A stretch of 6,235 nucleotides of DNA, from the NCBI GenBank assembly GCA_031259795.1, contig JAIRLA010000051.1, forward strand, positions 1-6,235, read 5' to 3'. Positions 1-5,362 of the stretch are shown here, piece by piece. The notes beneath the pieces were generated by a model. It was not told where the DNA came from and did not search any database. It was given only the letters and a program-made list of their open reading frames with translations. Source of the stretch: Azoarcus sp. Lineage in GTDB: Bacteria > Pseudomonadota > Gammaproteobacteria > Burkholderiales > Rhodocyclaceae. Position numbers and translations under genes: made by a program. Position 1 is the first letter of the stretch. Every line of letters begins with the position of its first letter.

Positions 1-54
1 AAACGATACAAATTCTTTCTTCAGTGCCATTACATCCCTCGCTTTCCAGACCAT
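1..54 (-). CDS. Transposase, N-terminal fragment (IS481-like), cut by window edge
   Basis: Eighteen codons are open from an ATG at 54-52 to the window edge and read MVWKARDVMALKKEFVSF. This resembles the opening of IS481-family (DDE, integrase-core) transposases, which often begin M-x-W-K, then an acidic residue-x-M and R/K-x-E-F-V, ahead of a helix-turn-helix. A strong Shine-Dalgarno (GGAGG on the minus strand, 67-63) sits 8 nt upstream. This favours the ATG at 54 over an in-frame ATG at 69, whose first codons would contain the GGAGG. The catalytic domain lies outside the window, so intactness cannot be judged. The family call rests on a short N-terminal match recalled from memory; an IS3-like or other integrase-core element remains possible. 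Confidence 0.65.
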   Translation of the reverse strand, partial: MVWKARDVMALKKEFVSF

Positions 55-150
55 TTTCCCTTCCTCCATGAAGACATGGTGGAAGGATAACAGTTGGGGA
101 GGATGTTGTCGTATATATGGGGGGCGATGTCCCCGGACGGTACACACACA
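1..150 (-). mobile_element. End of an insertion sequence (IS481-like), truncated at the window edge
   Basis: This stretch has no gene of the mla operon. It holds the transposase start described at 1-54 and about 95 nt of untranslated leader. On the minus strand the leader begins near 150 with TGTGTGTGTACCGTCCGGGG. A terminal TGT is common at IS481-family ends, so the element boundary is placed at about 150, just before the host-type palindromic repeat. The GGGGCGATGTCCCC stretch at 121-134 can form a small hairpin. Base composition is more AT-rich than the operon in places, for example around 110-118. The exact boundary is inferred because the opposite terminal repeat is not visible. Confidence 0.5.
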
Positions 151-235
151 TGACGAGGGGGGGCGTCATTGCGAGGCGCGCAGCGACGTGGCAATCCAGT
201 TCCTTCCAACCGGCGCGCAGCGCCGCTGGATTCAC
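151..235. repeat. Palindromic intergenic repeat next to and overlapping the ibaG stop
   Basis: The plus strand reads CGTCATTGCGAGG at 164-176 and GGCAATCCAG at 190-199, followed by a spacer and CTGGATT at 226-232. AATCCAG (193-199) pairs with CTGGATT (226-232). Inside that, CGGCGC (211-216) pairs perfectly with GCGCCG (220-225) across a 3-nt loop. ATTGC (168-172) also pairs with GCAAT (191-195), and TGACG (151-155) with CGTCA (164-168) around a G-run. The motif CGTCATTGCGAGG...GGCAATCCAG matches a dispersed intergenic repeat I recall from many bacterial genomes. The right half seems truncated: after CTGGATT a second GC-rich arm would be expected but coding sequence begins. No T-tract follows in the direction of ibaG transcription, so this is not a classical intrinsic terminator, although it could stabilise the mRNA 3' end. 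Confidence 0.65.
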
Positions 236-489
236 AGTCCCAGTTCGCCGCGCGCTCCGGCCCATTGCCCGGGGGTGTAGGTCTGTAATTGCAGGGCGTG
301 GATTTCGTTGCCCATCCGCGCGCCGAGCGCGGCGTATATCTGTTGGTGCTGGTGTATCCGCGAGAGTCCTTCAAAGGCGGCGCTGACTACGATGCTGCTG
401 AAGTGGGTGCCGTCGATGCTTTCGACGAGGACGAATTCGCAGGGTAGTTCTGCTTCGATCAGGCGCTTGATTTCATTGCTGTCGAACAT
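232..489 (-). CDS. ibaG: BolA-family protein, IbaG type
   Basis: This 85-residue protein is the usual size for the BolA/IbaG family and spans the whole domain. Family landmarks are Cys17 in the LPC segment, DGTHF at 26-30, the VVSAAFEG strand-turn at 34-41, the helix RIHQHQQIYAALG at 44-56, and EIHALQLQTYTP at 62-73. His64 is the invariant histidine that in this family helps bind a [2Fe-2S] cluster shared with a monothiol glutaredoxin. It resembles E. coli IbaG (YrbA) more than BolA itself, including the W-A-x-x-R ending near the C-terminus. IbaG is linked to acid stress and iron-sulfur handling. An AAGGA Shine-Dalgarno (503-499) lies 9 nt before the ATG at 489. It is the last gene of the operon, 42 nt after the permease. 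Its TGA stop (234-232) lies in the arm of the palindromic repeat. Confidence 0.92.
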   Translation of the reverse strand: MFDSNEIKRLIEAELPCEFVLVESIDGTHFSSIVVSAAFEGLSRIHQHQQIYAALGARMGNEIHALQLQTYTPGQWAGARGELGL

Positions 490-531
490 TGGGGGGTTTC
501 CTTTATGGGGTTTTTCTTTGTGCGCGGCTGG

Positions 532-1314
532 TCAGCCACGCAGTTTGTAGCCGCGCGCGAGTAATGCCAGCGTGAGGGCGGCGAGCGCGGCGAGGCAGCC
601 GCCCGTTACGGCGAGGCTCAGCCACGGCGAGGTGTCGGATTGGCCGAAGAAGCCGTGGCGCAAGCCGTCGATCATGAAGAAGAAGGGGTTGAAATGCGAG
701 ATTTTCTGCCACAGCGGCGGTAGGGAGTGGATGGAGTAGAAGACGCCGGAGAGCATGGTGAGGGGCATGATGAGGAAGTTCTGGAAGGCGGCGAGCTGGT
801 CGAATTTGTCGGCCCATATGCCGGCGATGAGGCCGAAGGTGGCGAGCAGCGCGCCGCCGAGTACGGCGAAGGTGAGCGCCCATGCCGGGTGTGCGAGCGG
901 TGTCTGGATGAGGAGGGCGGATACCAGCCATACGCCGATGGCGACGAACAGGCCGCGCAGCAGCGCGGCGAGGACGTAGGCGGCGTAGAAGGCGCGGTAT
1001 GACAGGGGCGGCAGCAGGACGAAGAGGATGTTTCCGGTGATTTTGCTCTGGATCAGCGATGAGGAGCTGTTGGCGAAGGCGTTCTGCAAGAGCGACATCA
1101 TTACCAGCCCCGGTACGAGGAAGGCGGTGTAGGTCACGTCGCCATGGACGGTGACGCGGCGTTCGAGGATGTGCGAGAAGATGAGGAGGAAGAGCAGGGC
1201 GTTGAGTACGGGCGCGGCGATGGTCTGGAAGCCGACTTTCCAGAAGCGCAGTACTTCTTTGTGGAAGAGGGTGCGGAAGCCGATGAAGGGGGAGACGCGG
1301 AAGGGGTCAGGCAC
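532..1314 (-). CDS. ABC-2 type transporter permease (YadH-like)
   Basis: This is a 260-residue inner-membrane permease. About six hydrophobic segments lie near residues 31-50, 62-80, 108-135, 143-167, 178-195 and 230-253. Landmarks shared with E. coli YadH and other ABC-2 permeases are the KEVLRF amphipathic start (19-24), FLVPGLVMMSLLQNAFANSSSS (65-86), LSGVFYSIHSLPPLWQ (188-203) and the HFNPFFFMIDGLRHGFFG block (207-224). Two copies would pair with two copies of the upstream ATPase to form an exporter; the substrate is not known from sequence. The start is GTG at 1314-1312, overlapping the ATPase stop by 8 nt. No in-frame ATG is available nearby and no strong Shine-Dalgarno is visible, so translation probably depends on coupling. 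Length matches the family. Confidence 0.9.
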   Translation of the reverse strand: MPDPFRVSPFIGFRTLFHKEVLRFWKVGFQTIAAPVLNALLFLLIFSHILERRVTVHGDVTYTAFLVPGLVMMSLLQNAFANSSSSLIQSKITGNILFVLLPPLSYRAFYAAYVLAALLRGLFVAIGVWLVSALLIQTPLAHPAWALTFAVLGGALLATFGLIAGIWADKFDQLAAFQNFLIMPLTMLSGVFYSIHSLPPLWQKISHFNPFFFMIDGLRHGFFGQSDTSPWLSLAVTGGCLAALAALTLALLARGYKLRG

Positions 1315-2197
1315 GCCGCATGACTTCCACGAAAACTTGTTCCAGGTCGGGTTCGCCCACGGCGATTTCGAGCACGTCCGCGCCGGCTTCGCGCAGGCGG
1401 GCGAGCAGGGTTTCGATGTCCGCGGGGTCGTCGAAGGCGAATTCGGCCCATTCTCCCGCCGCCGCGCCGCCGAGGGCGAGCGCGGCGGCGGGCCGTCCGG
1501 CGCGCACTTTGAGTTTGCGGGCGACGCTGGAGAGCAGGTTGGCGGTGGTGTCGAGCGCGACGATGCGGCCCGCTTTCATCATGGCGATGCGCCCGCACAG
1601 CGCTTGGGCTTCTTCGAGGTAGTGGGTGGTCAGTACGACGGTGTGGCCGTCGGCGTTGAGTTGTTCGACGAATTGCCACAGGCTTTGGCGCAGTTCGACG
1701 TCGACGCCGGCGGTCGGTTCGTCGAGTACGATCACCGGCGGACGATGGACGAGCGCCTGCGCGACCAGTACGCGGCGTTTCATGCCGCCGGAGAGGGTGC
1801 GCATGTTGACGTCGGCTTTGGAGGAGAGGTCGAGGCGGTGGAGGATTTCGTCGATCCAGCCGCGGTTGCCGCGAATGCCGAAGTAGCCGGATTGGAAGGT
1901 CAGCATTTCGCGCACGGTGAAAAACGGGTCGAATACCAGTTCTTGCGGTACGACGCCGAGTTTGAGGCGCGCGTTGCGGTAGTCGGTGACGACATCGTGC
2001 CCCATGACCGCGAGTGCGCCGCTGTCGGCGCGGATCAGTCCGGCGAGCGCCGAGATGAGCGTGGTCTTGCCCGCGCCGTTGGGGCCGAGCAGGCCGAAGA
2101 ATTCGCCTTGCCCGATTTCGAGGTCGATTCTGGCGAGCGCTTGTACGCCGCCGTAGCGCTTGGTCAGCGCGGAGATGCGGATCGCGGGGGCGGACAT
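1307..2197 (-). CDS. ABC transporter ATP-binding protein (YadG-like, ABC-2 exporter)
   Basis: This is a 296-residue cytoplasmic ATPase. The nucleotide-binding domain fills about residues 6-215: Walker A GPNGAGKTT (38-46), Q-loop Gln85, signature LSGGM (135-139), Walker B VIVLDE (155-160), D-loop AGVD (163-166) and H-loop His192. A C-terminal domain of about 80 residues follows and ends in the DLEQVFVEVM block typical of drug or polysaccharide-type ABC-2 ATPases. All catalytic residues are present, so it should be active. The frame stays open upstream to 2287, but the added N-terminus is low-complexity and overlaps mlaB, so the ATG at 2197 just before the first conserved strand was chosen. It begins 37 nt after the mlaB stop without a clear Shine-Dalgarno. 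Similarity is to E. coli YadG, whose substrate is not established. Confidence 0.92.
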   Translation of the reverse strand: MSAPAIRISALTKRYGGVQALARIDLEIGQGEFFGLLGPNGAGKTTLISALAGLIRADSGALAVMGHDVVTDYRNARLKLGVVPQELVFDPFFTVREMLTFQSGYFGIRGNRGWIDEILHRLDLSSKADVNMRTLSGGMKRRVLVAQALVHRPPVIVLDEPTAGVDVELRQSLWQFVEQLNADGHTVVLTTHYLEEAQALCGRIAMMKAGRIVALDTTANLLSSVARKLKVRAGRPAAALALGGAAAGEWAEFAFDDPADIETLLARLREAGADVLEIAVGEPDLEQVFVEVMRRA

Positions 2198-2234
2198 GGG
2201 TGACAGGACGGCCGGGTCTGGCGGGCGGGGGCGC

Positions 2235-2507
2235 TCAGGCCGCGCCCGGCAGCAGGACATCGATGCCGTAGAGGCGGGCGAGGGCATGCAGCGATTCGGG
2301 GAGGGCGTGCAGTTCGACGCCGACGCCGCGCGCCCTGGCCCGGCGCAACCAGGCGAGGAGCAGCGCGAGCGCGGCGGAATCGGCGACGGTGACGGCGCTG
2401 AAGTCGATGATCCAGCCGCCGCCGGTCGCGGGCAGGGGGCGCTCGAACACGCTGGCGGCGGTGCGCATGCTCAGTTCGCCGTCGAGGCGCAGGCGCTCGG
2501 CCATCAT
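2235..2507 (-). CDS. mlaB: MlaB, STAS-domain subunit of the Mla ABC complex
   Basis: This 90-residue cytoplasmic protein is a single STAS domain, the family fold of MlaB and anti-sigma-factor antagonists. The strand WIIDFSAVTVADSAALALLLAWLRRA (32-57) carries the diagnostic D-S/T-A-A/G-L motif at Asp43-Ser44. In E. coli MlaB the equivalent position is a threonine needed for function; serine is common in homologues. MlaB binds MlaF and supports assembly and activity of the MlaFEDB complex. The ATG at 2507 overlaps the mlaC TGA by 4 nt (ATGA). A second ATG follows at once and is an alternative start with the same domain. Family identity rests on the domain plus its position at the end of the mla genes, since STAS sequences alone are weakly conserved. 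Confidence 0.88.
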   Translation of the reverse strand: MMAERLRLDGELSMRTAASVFERPLPATGGGWIIDFSAVTVADSAALALLLAWLRRARARGVGVELHALPESLHALARLYGIDVLLPGAA

Positions 2508-3181
2508 TGGCCGCCCTGGCGCGATTCCAGCGTTTTGTTGCGGGTTTCGATCGCGGCGATCAGGCCGTCGATGCCGCCGGCGCGGATCCGGTCGCCGAAT
2601 TCGCCGCGATAGTTGGTGACGAGGCTCACTCCGGCCACGATCACATCGAATACTTTCCAGCCTTGGGCCGTTTTTTCCAGCGAGTAGTCGATGGGGATCG
2701 GCTGTGCGCCGGACTGGCGCACTTCGGTGCTCACCTTGACGCGGTTGTCGCCCGCGGCGGCGCGCAAGGGCTTGACATCGATGGTCTGGTCGCGGTACTG
2801 GGTGAGCGCGTTGGAATAGGTGCGCACCAGCAGGGAACGGAAGGCGTTGGTGAGGCGGGTCTGCTGCTCCGGGGTCGTGCCGCGCCAGTCCTTGCCGACC
2901 GCGAGCATGGTCATGCGGCTGAAATTGAAGTGCGGCAAGACCCGCTCGTGCACGAGTTCGAGTACCCGGCGGGTGTCGCCGGACTGGATGGCTTTGTCGT
3001 TGCGCACGATGTCGAGCACTTCATCGGTGACGTGCCGCACCAGGACGTCGGGCGCCGTTTCCGGCGCGTCCGCCTGCGCGGCGCCGGCGGCGCTCCCGCT
3101 TTCTCCGGCGGCGAAGCTCGCGGGAACGCAGATCGCCGCCAGTGTCGCAACGAGGCCGAGGGTGATGAGTTTTCTGGTCAT
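2504..3181 (-). CDS. mlaC: MlaC, periplasmic phospholipid-binding carrier
   Basis: This 225-residue protein has a Sec signal peptide: basic MTRK, a hydrophobic core at about 5-20 and an Ala-rich cleavage region near residues 21-25 (SFAAG). A low-complexity Ala/Gly/Ser linker runs to about residue 40. The mature MlaC (Tol-tolerance/Ttg2D) domain covers about 45-215. Recognisable blocks are VHERVLPHFNFSRMTMLAVGKDWR (77-100), a Q-x-R-L-x-x-x-F helix, LLVRTYSNALTQY (117-129) and the C-terminal GWKVFDVIVAGVSLVTNYRGEF (173-194). MlaC carries phospholipid across the periplasm between outer-membrane MlaA and the inner-membrane MlaFEDB complex. AGGAG (3193-3189) lies 7 nt before the ATG, and the start overlaps the mlaA stop as ATGA. 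Length is ordinary for the family. Confidence 0.95.
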   Translation of the reverse strand: MTRKLITLGLVATLAAICVPASFAAGESGSAAGAAQADAPETAPDVLVRHVTDEVLDIVRNDKAIQSGDTRRVLELVHERVLPHFNFSRMTMLAVGKDWRGTTPEQQTRLTNAFRSLLVRTYSNALTQYRDQTIDVKPLRAAAGDNRVKVSTEVRQSGAQPIPIDYSLEKTAQGWKVFDVIVAGVSLVTNYRGEFGDRIRAGGIDGLIAAIETRNKTLESRQGGQ

Positions 3182-4104
3182 TGGTTTTCTCCTGTTTCGC
3201 CGGATTGGATTTCGAGTTGGTTTTCGGTTTCGCCGGTCTGGATTTCGAGCGGGTTCCCGGTTTCGCCGGACTGGGTTTCGGGCGGGTTTTCGGTTTCGCC
3301 GGACTGGGTTCCAGACGGTTCTCCGGATGAGGCTTCAGCCTGGGTTCCCGACCCGGCCTCGCCTTCGTCGAGGTTAAAATCCTCGTACTCTACCGGCACG
3401 TTGCCGTCGAGCACCCGGTAGCGGCGTTGTTGCAAATAGAAGTCGCGCGCGTAGCGGTATTGGTCGAGCGTGCCTTCTTCGAGCGTGCGTTCGAGTCCGA
3501 GCGCGCGCGAGCGCTCATTGGTGATCTGCAACGCGGACATGACATTGCGGGTCGAGACATGGGGGACGATTTTCCACGAATCGTCGGCGGTCATGTCCAG
3601 CGGCAGCGCCAGCGTGTCCCGCAATGTGTGGGGGCCGAAGAACGGCAGCACCAGGAATATGCCCTCGCCGACGCCCCAATGCCCGAGCGTCTGGCCGAGG
3701 TCTTCGTCGTGCTTGAGGAGCCGTATTCCGCTGGCGACATCGAACAGGCCGCCGATGCCCGCGGTCGAATTGACCACGAAGCGCGCGACATCGGAGATCG
3801 CGGCGGTGGGTTTGCCCTGCAACAGATTATTGAGGCCGATCCACGGATCGTTGAAATTGCTGAAGAAATTCCCCACGCAGGTCCGCACCAGCGCGGGCGT
3901 CACCGCCACGTAGGCGCGCGCCGCCGGTTTGAGCACGACTTTGTCCAGCTTTTCGTTGAACGAAAACATCGCCCGGTTGTAGGGTTCAAGAGGATCGCCC
4001 GGCGTCGTCGCGCAGCCGGCGGCGAGCGCCGCCATCATCGCCGCGAACAGGCGCGCGCGGGCCGGAACGGCGCTCGTCGTGGACGTATGAGTATGGCGCT
4101 TCAT
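3178..4104 (-). CDS. mlaA: MlaA (VacJ) outer-membrane lipoprotein with repetitive C-terminal tail
   Basis: This 308-residue lipoprotein belongs to the Mla pathway. A signal peptide ends in the lipobox LAAGC (27-31), so Cys31 is the predicted lipidated residue; Ala at +2 suits outer-membrane sorting. The MlaA/VacJ domain follows with the classic DPLEPYNRAMFSFNEKLD (37-54), NFFSNFNDPWIGLNNLLQGK, RFVVNSTAGIGGLFDVAS and LPFFGPHTLRDTLALPLD blocks. MlaA sits in the inner leaflet of the outer membrane with trimeric porins and removes misplaced phospholipid. The core ends near residue 245. The remaining acidic tail (about 260-304) is four 11-residue repeats rich in Gly, Glu, Thr, Gln and Asn, and makes the protein longer than the 251-residue E. 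coli MlaA. The ATG at 4104 overlaps the mlaD stop as ATGA and precedes the only sensible signal peptide; the frame stays open further upstream. Confidence 0.95.
   Translation of the reverse strand: MKRHTHTSTTSAVPARARLFAAMMAALAAGCATTPGDPLEPYNRAMFSFNEKLDKVVLKPAARAYVAVTPALVRTCVGNFFSNFNDPWIGLNNLLQGKPTAAISDVARFVVNSTAGIGGLFDVASGIRLLKHDEDLGQTLGHWGVGEGIFLVLPFFGPHTLRDTLALPLDMTADDSWKIVPHVSTRNVMSALQITNERSRALGLERTLEEGTLDQYRYARDFYLQQRRYRVLDGNVPVEYEDFNLDEGEAGSGTQAEASSGEPSGTQSGETENPPETQSGETGNPLEIQTGETENQLEIQSGETGENQ
3189..3193 (-). promoter_or_regulatory. Ribosome-binding site of mlaC inside mlaA
   Basis: AGGAG on the minus strand lies 7 nt before the mlaC ATG (3181). It sits in the last codons of mlaA, immediately 3' of the tandem repeat array. 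It supports the mlaC start and shows that the two genes are meant to be translated together. Confidence 0.7.
3194..3325. repeat. 4 x 33-bp tandem repeat in the 3' end of mlaA
   Basis: Four contiguous 33-bp units start at 3194, 3227, 3260 and 3293. Each opens with GTTTCGCCGG on the plus strand. The first three are closely similar and the fourth (3293-3325) is more diverged in its second half. Because 33 is a multiple of three, each unit encodes 11 residues of the MlaA tail, with consensus (T/I)Q(S/T)GET(E/G)N(P/Q)(P/L)E, and copy number could change without a frameshift. The array ends next to the AGGAG ribosome-binding site of mlaC at 3189-3193. It is a coding minisatellite of the kind that can vary between strains by slippage or recombination; variation here is inferred. 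Confidence 0.92.
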
Positions 4105-4571
4105 GGCCGCGACGGCGTTTCGGCCGCCTTGTTGAACATGAACTGGCCGATGAGCTTTTCCAGCACCACCGCCGACTGGGTGATCTCCAGCACGTCGCCA
4201 TCCTTGAGCGTTTCGGTGTCCGCGCCGGGGTCGAGACCGATGTATTGTTCGCCGAGCAGGCCCGAGGTCAGGATGGAAGCGCTGGTGTCGCGCGGGAATT
4301 TGTAGTGTTCGCCGAGGTCGATGCGCACGATGGCGCGGAAATTCCGCGAATCGAAATGGATGTCGCCGACGCGCCCCACCACGACCCCGGCGCTCTTCAC
4401 CGGCGCGCGCGGCTTCAGGCCGCCGACGTTGTCGAACGGCGCCGTGACCGCGTAGGTCGAAGCGCCCGACAGTTCCGAGGAACCGCCCACCTTCATCGCC
4501 AGGAAAACCAGCGCCGCGAAACCCAGCGCCACGAATACGCCTACCCACAGATCGAGCGTCGTCCGGCTCAT
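4101..4571 (-). CDS. mlaD: MlaD, MCE-domain phospholipid-binding subunit
   Basis: This 156-residue protein is anchored in the inner membrane by one N-terminal segment (about 7-26) and projects into the periplasm. A single MCE domain spans about 39-116. It includes the VTAPFDNVGGLKPRAPVKSAGVVVGRV block (42-68) and the LTSGLLGEQYIGLDPG motif (101-116) seen in MlaD proteins. A C-terminal helix follows (SAVVLEKLIGQFMF, about 133-146). In E. coli MlaD forms a hexameric ring on MlaFE and passes lipid to or from MlaC. It is shorter than the 183-residue E. coli protein because the C-terminal tail is brief. The ATG at 4571 shares one nucleotide with the mlaE stop (TGATG), and GAGG lies 6 nt upstream. 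The same frame is open to 5438, but that part is antisense-like low-complexity sequence overlapping mlaE. Confidence 0.94.
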   Translation of the reverse strand: MSRTTLDLWVGVFVALGFAALVFLAMKVGGSSELSGASTYAVTAPFDNVGGLKPRAPVKSAGVVVGRVGDIHFDSRNFRAIVRIDLGEHYKFPRDTSASILTSGLLGEQYIGLDPGADTETLKDGDVLEITQSAVVLEKLIGQFMFNKAAETPSRP

Positions 4572-5362
4572 CAAAGACCTCGGAACATGAAAGAAGTCAG
4601 TACAAAATCCAGCGCCAGGATCGCCAGCGCCGAACTCACCACGGTGCGCGTGATCGCCCGCGACACCCCTTCGGCGGTGGGCTGGCAGTCGTAACCCTCG
4701 AAGACCGCGATCAGCGACACCGCCGCACCGAAAACGAAGGACTTGATGACGCCGTTGAGCACGTCGTGGCGAAAGTCTACCGAGGCCCGCATCTGCGACC
4801 AGAACGCGCCATCGTCGACGCCGATCGCCACCACGCCGATCAGCCAGCCGCCGAAAATCCCCATCGCCGAAAACATCGCCGCCAGCAGCGGCATCGAAAT
4901 CACGCCGCCCCAGAACCTCGGAGCCGCCACCCGCGCGATGGGATTGACCGCCATCATATCCATCGCCTGCAATTGCTCGGTGGTTTTCATCAAGCCGATC
5001 TCGGCGGTCACCGCCGAACCGGCGCGGCTGGCGAACAGCAGCGCCGCCACCACCGGCCCCAGTTCGCGCAGGAGCGACAAGGCCACCATGATACCGAGCG
5101 CGTCGCTCGATCCGAAGCGTTGCAGAATGTCGTACCCCTGCAAGCCCAGCACCAGGCCGACGAACAGCCCCGACACGAGGATGATGAGCAGCGAGAGCAC
5201 GCCGCTGAAATAGATTTCGCGGATGGTCAGCGGCAGGCGGCGGAACGATTGCCCGGAATAACGCAGCAGCGTCAGGAAAAAGCGCGTGGCGAACCCGAGC
5301 CGCCAGAGGCCATCGACAGTCATCGCCCCGATCCTGCGCAACACCCCGGCCAGCGCGCTCAT
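4571..5362 (-). CDS. mlaE: MlaE, permease of the Mla phospholipid ABC transporter
   Basis: This 263-residue polytopic inner-membrane protein matches the usual MlaE length. Hydrophobic segments lie at about 54-75, 90-112, 148-178, 205-222 and 238-258, after an N-terminal amphipathic region. The family signature is clear: LLRELGPVVAALLFASRAGSAVTAEIGLMKTTEQLQAM (97-134), with Arg99-Glu100, Arg113 and Glu121. GYDCQPTAEGV, found near residue 225-235 in MlaE/TrgD-type permeases, is also present. Two MlaE subunits form the transmembrane core, with MlaF below and the MlaD ring above. The ATG at 5362 overlaps the mlaF stop as ATGA. No truncation or frameshift is seen. Confidence 0.96.
   Translation of the reverse strand: MSALAGVLRRIGAMTVDGLWRLGFATRFFLTLLRYSGQSFRRLPLTIREIYFSGVLSLLIILVSGLFVGLVLGLQGYDILQRFGSSDALGIMVALSLLRELGPVVAALLFASRAGSAVTAEIGLMKTTEQLQAMDMMAVNPIARVAAPRFWGGVISMPLLAAMFSAMGIFGGWLIGVVAIGVDDGAFWSQMRASVDFRHDVLNGVIKSFVFGAAVSLIAVFEGYDCQPTAEGVSRAITRTVVSSALAILALDFVLTSFMFRGL

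Noticed and set aside
193..232. Hairpin after ibaG as an intrinsic terminator
   Set aside because: The stem is real but no run of T residues follows in the direction of transcription, so it was annotated as part of a repeat.
151..235. CRISPR array or attachment site
   Set aside because: There is no series of equal direct repeats with spacers and no tRNA or integrase core; the structure is an inverted repeat.
30..374. Minus-strand open frame of 114 codons across the repeat and IS end
   Set aside because: It crosses three unrelated elements, overlaps ibaG in another frame and lacks any family resemblance.
1151..2203. Long plus-strand open frame of 350 codons opposite the exporter ATPase
   Set aside because: It lies antisense to a gene with all ABC ATPase motifs and its product is low-complexity, as expected of antisense frames in GC-rich DNA.
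2222..2248. GC-rich inverted repeat (CGGGCG/CGCCCG) between mlaB and the ATPase gene as a terminator
   Set aside because: Such pairs are frequent by chance in this GC-rich sequence, the loop is 15 nt and no T-run follows.
2507..3421. Plus-strand open frame of 304 codons opposite mlaC and the mlaA tail
   Set aside because: It mirrors well-recognised mlaC and the tandem repeat; its repetitive end is simply the complement of the 33-bp units.
3427..4305. Plus-strand open frame of 292 codons opposite mlaA and mlaD
   Set aside because: It is antisense to two clear family members and shows no recognisable domain.
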